64,000 nucleotides of DNA from Pleurostoma richardsiae (lineage: Eukaryota > Ascomycota > Sordariomycetes > Calosphaeriales > Pleurostomataceae): positions 1,116,001 through 1,180,000 of the forward strand of contig JANBVO010000001.1 in the NCBI GenBank assembly GCA_030052745.1, in the 5' to 3' direction. The first letter of the stretch is position 1. Each line of letters starts with the position of its first letter. The translations under genes and the position numbers were made by a program. Of the stretch, positions 10,798 to 21,691 are shown one piece after another. The notes beneath the pieces are model-generated. The model had not been told where the DNA came from. It worked only from the letters and a program-made list of their open reading frames with translations, and did no database searches.

Positions 10798-11885
10798 ATG
10801 GGGTCGACACTGCGATTAGCCGTGCTCTTCCTCTCGAGCGCCGTGGTCTTGGACCTCTTCCCAGCCGCCCTTGCTCACGGCGATGAAGACGTGGATATGG
10901 GCGGTGGTGCCGATGCGCTGAAGCCGGACCCCGAGTCCTACCCGCCCACCTCCTTTACGCATCCGGAGCACCAGGGCCTCATGTCCACGCACATTGCGTT
11001 TATGACCGTGGCGTGGGTTTTCGTGCTCCTGCCAGGTAAATGCTTTCTACTGCAGAATGCGCATTTCAAAAGGTCTAGTTGCGCTAACACGAGTTTTGCT
11101 GCAGCTGTTATGCGTCCTCTCGCACGATCCCACTACACGCCCGCCGTACAACTCGCTTTTCTCGCAATGAACGCTTATGGCGTGCCTTTCTCGACCATCT
11201 ATAACGCCAATACTCCTGACCTGTACCCGAAAAATGCACACCACAAGCTCGGCTAGCTGATAACATAGGTGATCGGCGCACAGGTGCTCATTAGACTTCT
11301 AGGCCGCGTTGTGGGCGTCTTCAGGAGCGGAAAGCTGGAGAATGGTGAACCTCGCCACGCCTTTATACCTATCTCGCAAGAAGCTATAGCTAAACACCAG
11401 AGGCTAAACGAGTCACGGTTCTCCCCAGAGTACCGCCGCTCCAATAACAATGGGCAGGGGACCGAACCGAACGCCGAGTCATTGCGCCGCCAGTCCTTGT
11501 CAACAACCCCTGACGAGGAGGCGGCAAACCCTCTCTATAATGTGCGTAAGGAGTATGCGGAGGACGAGGAGGATTATGATTTGGAGGTGCTACCCGCGCT
11601 CCCCCACAGCGAAAAGCCGCAATCTCTTTCCGGAAGGCCACCGGCATGATTTCCTCCAAGGCGTGGAAAGTCCTCATCTTCGGATACAACTTTATCGACC
11701 GGATGAGCTTAATTCTCGGCTTCATCACCTTGTGTACAGATATCATTACCTATGGACGCTTCTTCGTGAGTTCTTAGTTTTTTACGCGCTTCTTGAGCTT
11801 GTTACTGACAAATCTGTAGGAGGGCCGCGAAATTTTTCCTCATAGGGGGTGGCCGGCCGCGCCTACTACGGCTAGGAAGAAGGGG
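10798..11885 (+). pseudogene. YTP1-like / DUF2427 membrane-protein gene, broken
   Basis: Remnant of a fungal multi-span membrane protein with an N-terminal DUF2427 (cytochrome b561-like) region and a YTP1-like C-terminal region. Exon 1 (10798-11035) gives a signal peptide and HPEHQGLMSTHIAFMTVAWVF; after a clean intron the frame resumes at 11105 with SHYTPAVQLAFLAMNAYG and YNANTPDLYPKNAHHKLG. Where the family has GW-x3-W, two in-frame TAG codons stand at 11254-11256 and 11266-11268, both explained by TGG to TAG. The frame continues to about 11640, shifts, and then shows KAWKVLIFGYNFIDRMSLILGF (about 11655-11720) before ending near 11885, so most of the C-terminal membrane region is gone. RIP-like decay plus truncation is the likely history. 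Confidence 0.8.
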
Positions 11886-12031
11886 CAAAGATCAATTTAC
11901 ATTAATAGGCTGGACCTACGTTACGACTATCCTTCGCCTACCCAGCGGTAAAGCCGCGTAGTGGAGCCTTTCTACCCTTTCCTAGCTATCCTAACGATAG
12001 GAATTTCGTCCAATTCAATGATGAACAGACT

Positions 12032-14524
12032 TCACGACACCGCTGCTGGGAGCAGCCAATCTTCAAGCATTACGTCCTGTGACGTCAGCCAGGCCATGTC
12101 GAGAGAATTCGCATCCGAGAGCTGATTCCAATCCACTGATAACGGTCCCACCATTCCAGGATCGAAAGCCGGATTGCTATCAGCCAATATCCCCTCAGAA
12201 ATGCTCCAATCCCCTTCGGGCACTAGATTTCTGGTCAGCATCAAGTTGACTGGTGCAAGCCTGCATTTGTTCTGGGATATCTCACCTCTGGCTGCTTCTG
12301 CTCGCTTCATGACGCACCGCCGGAACAGCTCCAAAGCCTCCAGCGCCTTGTCTGCCGTCAGCACGTGCTGGCGGTAGAACCGAAAGATCTGAACGGCCTG
12401 ATCCCACGAGGCCCGCCCGGTGCCGCTATCCAGCCTGATTCCTAGCTCTGGACAAAGAGTTGCCGCGACGATAACTGAGCCAGCAGCAAAAGTGACTGCG
12501 CCAATCATCAGCCGTCAAGTTGTCGTTAAAGGGAGGGTTTAGCCTTACAGTACAGCACATGCCAAGGCGAGGTGCGTTTTGTGATACCCAGCATGGCCCC
12601 GTGCAGCATGTCGAGTACTTCTTGCGCCACGGAGACGCACAGTTTGCTCATATCATCCCTGAGCCGCTGTTCCAGACGCTCTGAGACCGATGCCGATGCC
12701 GGAGGGGCAGCCAAGGGCGGGTTGGCTGCCGTTCTCTTTTGTATCTCGGCTAAGAGGAACGGTTGCAAAAGCCAGAGGCGGAGAAACATGGCCCTTTGGT
12801 GTTGGATGAGTTGTCAGCATTGTGAATATGAATCGAGAGTTAAGTTGGTAGAGCTCACCTTGCCTGCAGCGTATTTGCTTGCATTTCAAAGGAGTCGCGA
12901 TACCTGCATGACGGAACATAACCTCCCGGTTTCAAGAAATCGGGAAGGCCATCAAGACAGCGGTCTAGATCTGAGAGTATATCCATAGCTATACCAAGCT
13001 CTCGGCCTGAGTATCTGCCATGTTTTTGCTGGATATAGGCCTCTTCGAGTTCAGATCGCCTGTCTCGGATGCTATAGAGTTTGTAAAAGTAGATGTTGCA
13101 CGTCATGAATGATGGCACTCCTTCTGGCTGGCGGCCTTCCTCCGTTGAAGACAGGTACTCGTCATCGATCTCTGCCGGAGCCGGCACAACTTGCGTCTCT
13201 GGTATCAGCGGTGCTTGGCCAAATGTGGCAGCGGTAAGCCTATTAAAGTTAACCATAAGATGTAAGCCAAGATGTCATGACAGCTAAAACTCAACCACGT
13301 GCCTATCCATGGCCAGGCAACAATACCAGACCCTGCGACGCATCTCTCGCGTCAGTTGGTTTAGAGGTGCCATACGTGACTTGGCAGCTCCCAACCCGAT
13401 AGCCTCTGCGGCCTTGATCGCAACAATGAGAAGCGTCCAGCAGCGATCGGCATATGGACCATATAGCAAATATGAGCTGCGCAGCACGAGGAGCTGCACC
13501 ACCGACAGCGTATACTTGTCCACGTTCTCAACTGACACAAACTTGAGAGACCGCTGGTAGAACTCGTCCGCGAGACGCCGGTCCTCCACACTTTCCTCTA
13601 TAGACTCGCTGTGCTGGCAGCCGAGAGCAAGCACTACATTTAGCGTCGCGTAAAATATTGTGGTCTGCGGTCCACGGTCTTGCTGGTATTGCTGCTGATC
13701 AACAGGTTGCCAGAGGCGCTCGTACTCGGCAGTAAAGGACGGCCGATGGAGCACTGGCAGTAATACGTGATTGTGATTCCAGTAGCAGCTCAAGATTCTA
13801 TCAGCAAATTGGCGTGGCGGAAGAACCATATCCGCCAGCTCGCACACCGGAACACCTGATCTGGTGCCGTCAATATCGCGCGTGGTAACAGGAGGCAGCG
13901 TCTGGAACGGATTTCCAGCAACTGCAGCGAAGTCAGCCACGCTGGGACCAGCGGCAGCAGATGCGACGCTGTGCACGAAACAGTTCTGTGCAGTTGAAAA
14001 GCTAGTTGGGTTTTGATCATTGACAGGAGATATATCAACATTTCGAGACCAATCATTCGATCTTGTGCTGTTATTGTTCTCTGCGTGGAAATAGTATGAG
14101 TTTTCAGGTTGATTAGTTGAAGTGACGTTAAACGAAGGGATAGATTCAACGTACCTGACACTGAAGCCGTGTTGACCGTATTGAATTGTCTTGATTGTGC
14201 TTGAGATCCAGATTCTAGCATCTGTAAGCGTTTCTCGAGGCTAACGAGTGTCCTGGTATCGGGCAGTGATTAGCTCTTGCGCCGTGCGGTTGGCCTAGAA
14301 CCATGCAGGACCTACGGCAGCGGCAATTCGGCTGATTTGTCTTGATAGCCACATTCATCATGAACCCCTCTCAAGTAACATTGGGTGCAAAAGGGCCGGC
14401 GCCCATCACATCCTGTCTTTCGTGCTCTGCATGGGTTGCAGGCCAGCTGGGTCTTCCGCCGCTTGTGTGGACGGGGAAGGCCCGCGCTAGCGTTAAGGTC
14501 TGGCGTCGACGTGTATCTATACAT
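12032..14524 (-). CDS. Zn2Cys6 transcription factor with fungal-specific domain
   Basis: Nuclear regulator. Six exons (14316-14524, 14155-14252, 13303-14080, 12859-13239, 12549-12793, 12032-12495) sum to 2175 nt, 724 residues, closing exactly in frame. The zinc cluster has Cys at residues 29, 32, 39, 46, 49 and 58, preceded by basic HKRRK; a short coiled-coil (LVSLEKRLQMLES) follows for dimerisation. The middle-homology region shows NHNVLLPVLHRPSF-like text (YWNHNHVLLPVLHRPSF), TLNVVLALGCQHS, LLVLRSSYLLYG, RRRVWYCCLAMDR then TAATFGQAP. The intron after MDR only fits with a GC donor (13302-13240), 63 nt. It is divergent from the hydrolase gene at 14955 and the two share a 430-base promoter region, so it may regulate the local group. 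Confidence 0.9.
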
Positions 14525-14954
14525 TACGAAACAGAATAGTAGATATCTGAATAAGATCTTGTTGCATTATCGGTCTTCAGTCACTGCCATGCTGAACTGA
14601 GGTGACTGTAAGCAGGGTGTCGCATTTTCGTTGACGGATAAGAGAAGAGCCGATCTCCCCGATCATCCCGAGTCCCCACCCGATCTTTCCGGCCCTCTTT
14701 GACCAATCAGTACCAGTGGACTACTACACCAGTCTCTTCATTCTCCTGCATAGTCTGTCTTGAAAATAGCATCGTCGGGTTCGGTACGTACTTGGTATAT
14801 ACTTGAGGAGCTTAGGGCTCTAGTATATATAGCCTGAGGCGCGCTCCGTAAATATGACCATGTACTATGTGAGTTCACTTCCTCATGCGTTGCACTTATC
14901 ATCTGTCAAGTCCAGCTATATCTTGATAGTATTTCTCACATCTGATTGCGTAAA
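14525..14954. promoter_or_regulatory. Bidirectional promoter between regulator and hydrolase
   Basis: This 430-base divergent spacer carries a CCAAT box at 14703-14707 and TATA-like stretches near 14797-14803 and 14822-14829, the latter about 125 bases before the hydrolase start. CGG/CCG triplets suited to Zn2Cys6 binding occur (for example near 14690 and 14843), but no perfect palindrome was recognised. Confidence 0.55.
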
Positions 14955-16043
14955 ATGGCCGATTATCTTGCTGATTTCAAACGTATCGATCTCATATATA
15001 AAACCCTAAACGAAGTCGACTTTGAGGTGGCAGTCCTGCTTCCCAAATCTCTTGCTTCCTCGCAACCCGATATCACATGCCCATTAGCAGCTCATTTCCA
15101 TGGCGGTGGCCTTGTCATCGGGACGGTTTTAGACCCGTTCTTCACTGCTAAATGGTAGATATCGCCCCTGGACAGCCCGTCTCTCAACTGTCAGCACGCT
15201 GTTGACCATTGCGTACGATGACTACCCAGGTTCCTAGAGCTCGCGGCGCGTGAAAACGCCATCATCGTCTCCCCTACCTACCGCCTGATGCCCGAAGCCC
15301 GCGTCTTAGATATCATCGACGATATCAAGGACTTCTGGGCCTGGGCTCACTCGGACTTACCGTCTGCAGTGGCCGCCCAGTGGCCGCACATCACGCTCGA
15401 CCCGGACCGCACCGCTGTCTACGGTGGCATCCTGGCCCTCCAGTCGGCGTTCCTCTGCCCGGAAGCGGAGATCAAGGTGGTCATGGCGCAGTACCCTGGG
15501 CTGTCTTGGGACGTAGACCCGGTCAAGTGGGAGCAGATTGAGGAGAGGAAGGCCGCTGCACCAGCCGAGACGCACGCCATTGTGGACACGTATATGGCGG
15601 GTATCAAGCCCGGCGCCATCCGCCTCAAGACGCCCTTTCCGGAGAATCTGGACCTCCTCAAAGCCTTGGCTGTGACGGGCAGGTACCGCGAGAACAAAGG
15701 ACGCGACGAGGTGATGTCATTGGACTATGCAATGCGCACCAACAAGACTCTGCCTCCAATGTGGATTGCTCAAGGATCTGAAGATAGATTTGTGAGTCCA
15801 TATCCTGGGACCCCAGCTTCATGCAACATATCCCATGATATAGCTAATGTATGATGCGATTTGCTTCTTTAGGTTCCCAAAGCGGGCAACGATGAGATGG
15901 TTCGCCGTATCCGCGAGGCCCATCCTGAAGTACCTCTGCTCTACACAGTCCAGCCTGGTGACCACGGCTTCGACGTTCCTTTTGGCCTTGACGAGCCTTG
16001 GGTGGCTGAAGGGGGCGAATTCGTCAAGAAGTATTGGCCATAG
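14955..16043 (+). CDS. Alpha/beta hydrolase (esterase-like) lacking the nucleophile elbow
   Basis: Three exons (14955-15154, 15230-15791, 15873-16043) give 310 residues in frame. The fold is recognisable: the oxyanion-hole motif HFHGGG near residue 51, the SPTYRLMPEA strand/loop, an acid GSEDRF and the catalytic-His region QPGDHGFDVPFG near the C-terminus, all as in the hormone-sensitive-lipase-like carboxylesterases. Where these enzymes have G-x-S-x-G inside a segment like V-x-GESAGG-x-LALQSA, this protein reads TAVYGGILALQSAF, so about five or six residues with the catalytic serine are missing while the frame stays open. Either it is a catalytically dead paralogue with a binding role or a young in-frame deletion. 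Divergent from the Zn2Cys6 gene. Confidence 0.87.
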
Positions 16044-16880
16044 TGCGAACGGGTCGAGGCACTGGAGGCTTTACTGAGGTCTATGGAAAAGCTGCGCTGA
16101 AGTGCAAGTGCTGCAAACCAGCTGCTTCCATCGTTCGTATTATCGGCCCACTTTCTTTTTAATGAGGAAAACAATACTCGTACACTTGCCTATGGTTTTC
16201 ATGACATATTCGTGACCCGCAGTAATCTTGCCGAGTGTGCGACTTTGAAGATGAAGAGCATTAGAGGATGTAGCGAAGACGCGTTTCGCGGTAATTCGTT
16301 CTGCTGCCCAGCTAGCAGCCATCAGCCCTACTTAAGCTTTTGATAAGCAGCCTCTGGTTAGTCAGCAGGGAGCATTACCGAATATCTCGCCATGGGGATG
16401 GCATTTGACATACGACAGAGCTTGCTAGGGTTATCTCGATGAGGCCCCGAACTGATTGAGCCAATAGTTCTTCTAATAAGAAACGAAAGGGTAAATATGT
16501 GCAACCGCGCATTTGCCACCAGGCCTTACGCCCGTGGTACCGCAGACCTTAACGCGTGATAATAAAGCGTACGGAATACTGACGAAGGGTGCTCGTGTAG
16601 GTGTTTCTAGCGAGCTATGAATCTACAAGTTCTGCGAGCTCGCTAAATCTTCACGTTTGCGTGGAGTGGATAGCCCTTCGGAGCCGGGATCGGCAATGCG
16701 AGTGCGAATATAACATTCTCCTCAGATACGCCATCATTTCTCGTGTTTGCGTGATACACTTTGCAGATACAATTGACCAAGCTGTCCAAGGAACTGTTCA
16801 ATACTCCATAAGAAGCTGTCTTTGATTGCGAGCCGTGCTCTTTCACAAAGATTGCATCTGTCAGAAACCGGACGGTCAAA
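16044..16880. other. Intergenic spacer
   Basis: About 840 bases between the hydrolase and the methyltransferase. No gene or repeat recognised; the last 150 bases before 16881 are the probable promoter. Confidence 0.5.
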
Positions 16881-17777
16881 ATGGCATCCGTTGAAGACCC
16901 GAAAGCTACTTGGCGCTACGCTAAAGAGCTCCCAGCCGACAAGACCAATCTCGCCAAGGCCTGGAAGCTCCTGGAGACCTACAGCGGCATCCCGTCCAGC
17001 GAGATTGAGACACATGTTTCTACTATTGTGGGTGAATCCTCCTGCCAATTCCCTAGCTACCATGATAGACGGCCTAGAAGATTAGCTGATGACCAAGCGA
17101 AGAGAGACAAAGCATTCGCCGTCTTCCACTATCCTTGCATTGGCCGCTGGCGCTTCCTGGACCTCTACATAACCTCAACACCGGAGTATCCCGCAGTCAT
17201 CTCCCGACTGCAAGCTGGCGAGACGCTTCTGGACGTGGGCTGCTGCTTCGGACAAATCCTGCGTCAGCTCGCGGTCGATGGGGCGCCTCAGGAGAACCTT
17301 ACAGGGACAGACTTACGCCCCGAATTCATCGAGCTTGGTTATGAGCTCTTTCGCGACAAAGATCGGTTCGGCGGGCAATTCGTGGCGGGGAATATCCTGG
17401 ACGACGCGACGGATGGCTCGCTGCGGAGCCTTGACGGCAAGTTCAATATCATTCACACCGCGAGTTTCTTTCACCTGTTCGGCTGGGACGATCAGGTGAA
17501 GGTCGGAGAGCGCATTGTGCGGTTCCTGAAACCGGATGCCCAGAATGCCTTGGTCTTAGGTCGGCAGGTTGGCAGTTTTGAACCACTCAGTCTCGAAGAG
17601 TATAGGGAGAAAGGGGAGAGGAGGTATCACCACAACGTAGAGACGTTGCAGAAGCTGTGGAATGTAATTGGAGATCGGACGGGAACACAGTGGAAGGTTA
17701 GCGGTGAGCTGTTTGAATCGGGATATGATGATGCGAAAAGAGTGATCATTCGCTTTTCCGTTCATAAGGTGGTATAG
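16881..17777 (+). CDS. Class I SAM-dependent methyltransferase, meroterpenoid-cluster type
   Basis: Small-molecule methyltransferase. With an intron at 17028-17102 the protein has 273 residues and reads THVSTI-RDKAFAVFHYPCIGRW, the family arrangement; that intron is 75 nt with no stop, so retention would give a 298-residue form. The SAM-binding motif I is LLDVGCCFGQ, followed by GTDLRPEFIELGYELF (motif II acid), the post-I region IIHTASFFHLFGWDDQV and LVLGRQVGS. As I recall them, AusD, AdrK and Trt5 of fungal meroterpenoid clusters share the PYPCIG-x-FRFLD and DLGCCFGQ signatures, so a role in secondary-metabolite O-methylation is inferred. No backbone synthase is in the window. A Tc1 transposon begins about 110 bases downstream. 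Confidence 0.9.
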   Translation: MASVEDPKATWRYAKELPADKTNLAKAWKLLETYSGIPSSEIETHVSTIVGESSCQFPSYHDRRPRRLADDQAKRDKAFAVFHYPCIGRWRFLDLYITSTPEYPAVISRLQAGETLLDVGCCFGQILRQLAVDGAPQENLTGTDLRPEFIELGYELFRDKDRFGGQFVAGNILDDATDGSLRSLDGKFNIIHTASFFHLFGWDDQVKVGERIVRFLKPDAQNALVLGRQVGSFEPLSLEEYREKGERRYHHNVETLQKLWNVIGDRTGTQWKVSGELFESGYDDAKRVIIRFSVHKVV

Positions 17778-17885
17778 AGACTGCCAGCAGCGAATCATAT
17801 AATTGGAGTCATACGTAATCCGCCAGTGCTAAATAGCAAAGCGGCTGCAGGACTCCATCTTGCTACAATTGATGAAAGCTACCTA

Positions 17886-19286
17886 AAATTACTATCCAAA
17901 AGTCTCCGGTCCACCCCACCATCTTTACGCGTTTTTCATGTCAGACGCGTATTCCTCTGCACTACCCTCTCTTCCCAAAATCACCACAACTTGGCCAAAT
18001 GACGTCCAAATTACGTGCTTTTGGCACTGAAATATCTGGAAATCGCCCAAGAGGCCATGAATTCAGTCCAATTGCTCGTGCGGCCATGGTGGCTGCTGTG
18101 GCATGCGGTACAAGTCAACGTAAAGTGGCTGCTGAGTTTAGCACGACGCGTTCAGTGGTTCAAGATACACTCCGCCGCTAGAAAGAAGACAAATCTTTCA
18201 ACTCCAAGCCTCGAACAGGACGTCCGCACAAGTTAAACAGGAGGCAGGAGAGGTATATTATCTCCCTGTTAAAAAGGAACCGCAGGATCACTTATGCGGC
18301 TATCCTAGACGCGATGGGGAATCCCATATCCAAATCGACTGTCCGCAGGATCCTCCGACGCCACAACTGGAGGAAATGGCGTGCCATGAAGAGAATTCCA
18401 ATCTCTAAAAAGGTAGCAAGGTGGAGGCTTGAGTTTGCTATCCAGTGGTTACCAATTATTGAACAATTGATGCAGGTAAGAAACTTGTTTGCGCAGTGCT
18501 TTCAAGGTCTAATCTGGGGCATATAGGCGTACTTTACAGATGAATCTACAGCGCAGAATTCTACCAATAATCCGACCACCTGGCTCTTCCGTTTTGCTTC
18601 TAAGAAGTTCAATAAGGATTTCGTGAACCTCAGAAACCATGTAAAGGCTAATATCTCGATCATAGTGTAGGCAATGATCTGGATAGGAGGAAGGAGCCCT
18701 TTAGTTATCATACAGAGAGATAAGACCTCTAAACGCAATAAGTTCACTTCTCAGAACTATATATAGGCTCTAAAGGAGGGTATACTACCTTATTACGACG
18801 AAACAAGGCATTTCCAGCAAGATAACGCGAGAATTCACACATCTAAAGAGACTACAGAATAGCTTCTAGAACACAATGTAGCCTTGATCGACTGGCCTCC
18901 TCACAGCCCAGACCTCAACCCCATTGAGCACGTTTGGAGAGCAATGAAGATGCGGCTGTATAGATTATTCCCTGATCTTCGAAATCTCAAAGGGAATAAG
19001 CTAGATATTGCGTACTTCGAGCAGTGTCTAAGATCTGCGTGGGAGGCTGTTCCTCAAGACCTGGTTGACACCTTAATTCGGTCTATGCCACGTAGGCTTA
19101 AAGCAGTGAAAAAGGCACGTGGTTGGTATACTAAATATTGAAGCCTAGGTCTTCAGCTTCATACTGCATATATTTGTATAATATTTGGCCTTGAATTGGT
19201 TGAACAATTAGATATCTTCTTGTGGTGGTTGAAGGAGAGGAATTGGGGATAGGTGGGGTGGACCGGAGACTTTTGGATAGTAATTT
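17886..19286 (+). mobile_element. Tc1/mariner DNA transposon (DD34E), full length, decayed
   Basis: A 1401-base element bounded by perfect 35-bp terminal inverted repeats (17886-17920 and 19252-19286; outer end AAATTACTATCC) and flanked by TA duplications at 17884-17885 and 19287-19288. The transposase frame runs 17999-18475 and 18527-19141 around a 51-base intron (GTAAGA to TATAG), 364 codons. It has an N-terminal helix-turn-helix (SQRKVAAEFSTTRSVVQDTLRR), a second HTH (SKSTVRRILRRHNWRKW), and the catalytic D (YFTDES), D (QDNARIH) and E (DLNPIEHVW) with 34 residues between the last two, a Tc1-type signature. There are four in-frame TAG codons and no frameshift, consistent with RIP acting on TGG codons. 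Intact TIRs mean it could still be moved by a relative. Confidence 0.95.
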
Positions 19287-19288
19287 TA

Positions 19289-20046
19289 GCTACTCTGTTG
19301 GTCCCATATCTACGAGTGCTATAATTAGATCTTGTGGATGTGCGCGGCCGCTACGCGTAATGGGGCAACCTAGAGGGCATCTTCCATGTGCACCAGTCAA
19401 TCTCAGTCAGGCTGATGATATATAATTAGAGGTTGTCCACAACAAGTAGCAAAATGTAACGAGGCCATAAGCCGTATAAGGCACAATTGCTGTACGGGCA
19501 ATTGATGTCGTTGACTCAGAGCAGCCCGTTCATCTTCTGATCTCCAGTCTCTTTGGCCACGTTGTCCTATGCCGCTATAGTACTCCTGGACGGGTTACAT
19601 CTATTCTTCAGTTTTCAAGCCACTTTATCGACATCAACAGCCTACTGTCTCTCAGTTATCATGGAGTCGTTAAGGTTACTTCTCTTCGGGCAAGGCACCC
19701 AAAGCCTCATGAGGACAATAGAACAGCTCTGGTTTACTGCATGGAGACAGCGACCATCAACTTGAATATATAATACCCAAACCTAACGGCCACACACACA
19801 CACGTACGACTATGGACAATCGTCAATGTAGATTGTGCTCTAACATACATGTCTCTGTTTAAATGACAAGACCGGGAGGATAAGAAACCCCTAGATTCTA
19901 GACGTCGAGACCCAGTCAAATAGTCAAATGCTTGGTCATCGCTTTATGGTTGCAGCTAATATGTTCAGGCCATAAACTTGATCTCCGACAGATTTTCATA
20001 TCTTTCGTCTGAGGTAGCCTCTCTATTCAGAGCACGCTGTTAGTGT
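19289..20046. other. Intergenic spacer with short CA run
   Basis: About 760 bases downstream of the transposon and of the convergent MDR gene. A short CACACA microsatellite sits near 19791-19803. No gene recognised. Confidence 0.5.
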
Positions 20047-21238
20047 TTAGCGCACTTTCACCACAATTTTACCCTTCGCCCGCTTTGAAGCCAGTCTCGT
20101 AAAGGCCTAGAAAGAAATATGAGCCAGAAAGTCACAATATAGGCCTTCTGCTGGACGCGGTGGACAATCAACCAGAAAGCATACCTGCACAGCATCATCC
20201 ATATCGAATGTTGAGTCGATAGGAACCTCCTTGATCCACCCATTGGCCCACCAGCCCGCCGCCTCCCGGGCCCCAGCGCCAGATGGCGAGTTCATCACAT
20301 GCGTGTAATTGCGAGGCATCCCACCCAACAGAACCGGGAGTTTTGCCTTGAAAGCGCGCATCAAGCCGCCCGCAATTGTGAGGAACTTCCCATTCGGCTG
20401 AAGGTAACTAGGGCATTGCTTGTAAAGTGCCTCATCCCCTATGCAGTCGATAATAGCATCGAACGGTGCCTTTCCAAATCTAGTAGATAAACCGTCGTAC
20501 AACGAGTCGAAGACAGTGTAGTCGATAACCTACACGAAGGTGGGACGGATGTGTTAGAGGCTTCGGCTACAGAAGCACTGGGTTGAAATGGCGCCCTCGG
20601 CGGATTGCTGGGGACAAGCTCACCTCTTCAGCGCCAAGGCGGCGAACCATTCCCTCGTTCTTCCCAGAGCAGATGGCTGTAACGTGGACACCCTTGGCCC
20701 GGAGCATCTGCACAACGAAACAGCCTACACCACCGCTCGCACCGTTTACCAGGACTCGATCTCCTTTTGCGAAGTTGCCCGCCCGAACAAGGATGGCGGT
20801 CGTCTGCCCGGCGACCCCCATCAGTCCTCCAGCGGCTCCGTCCTCTAAACCAAGCGGTTTCTCTGCGACGGCGTTCGCGGGCAGCACAATGAACTCCGCC
20901 AGCGTGCCGAAACCCCGGAGGATCTGCACAGTGGGCACGGTGCCGCACACGGTCATCCCGACGCGGATGTCTTGCGTAGTCGACGAGGTTGGTGGACCGA
21001 CCTGGACGATCTCGCCGGCAAAGTCGACAGCGGGAACTGCGTTTTTCTTGAAGAAAGTCGGCATGCGCATAACGGCGAGATCCAAGGGATTGAGGACTGC
21101 GTGGGAAACCCTTATCAGAATCTCGCCGGCTTTGGGAGGCCCTGGTGTTGGCCAATCGGTTTTTAGCTCGAGAACATCACGGGGTTCGCCAGACTGCATA
21201 ACGATCCATGCTCTCATTGAACGCGGGACTGATGCCAT
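20047..21238 (-). CDS. MDR-family zinc-type/quinone-oxidoreductase-like dehydrogenase
   Basis: NAD(P)H-dependent reductase of the medium-chain dehydrogenase family. Three exons (20624-21238, 20185-20529, 20047-20106) give 339 residues, each junction in phase 0. The GroES-like half shows ILIRVSHAVLNPLDLAVMR, VPAVDFAGEIVQVG and GTLAEFIVLP; the Rossmann half has VLVNGASGGVGCFVVQMLRA (dinucleotide site) and FDAIIDCIGD, and the C-terminus is RLASKRAKGKIVVKV. The catalytic-zinc cysteine is absent (NPLDLAVMR in its place), so it resembles the zinc-independent quinone oxidoreductase/enoyl-reductase branch (yeast YLR460/Yim1-like). It is divergent from the Zn2Cys6 gene at 21692. A role in the local tailoring group or in detoxification is inferred only. 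Confidence 0.92.
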
Positions 21239-21691
21239 CGTGAACTTGTTGACGATTGTTATGGTGCTTCTAAATCACAGGTACTGAGACTCGCCCGGCC
21301 AGAGGTTCGCCAGTTGGCAAACCGAGCCCTTTTTAAGGCCATGGAGTCTCCCTGCAGCACGATGAGAATTGTCACCCCGACATCGTTTGTAAGCGATGAA
21401 TTCATCGCGTAGGCAAAACTGGCGCAATGCCCTGCGGAAGGCGGATTAGCCTGCCCAGACGAGAAGCGCTTCCGCCGAATCTGTTCACTGCTTAGCAAAG
21501 CAGCACTACCAAATTCAGTTGCGAGCGCACTAAACCAAGTTGAGCGGCGTATCTGCATTCCAATCCTGTCATGCGACTAATTCGGTAGTCTATTCCGCTG
21601 AACTATTTCTAAGGTGATGGAGTGGCTTGCCGCTTTCACCTTCTTTAATTCAGACGTATCAGAGGTATAAGCTCTGCCTATAACTGTTCCT
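21239..21691. promoter_or_regulatory. Divergent promoter region of the MDR and second Zn2Cys6 genes
   Basis: A 453-base head-to-head spacer between the oxidoreductase (minus) and the regulator (plus). No coding sequence is credible here. No perfect CGG palindrome was recognised. Confidence 0.5.
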
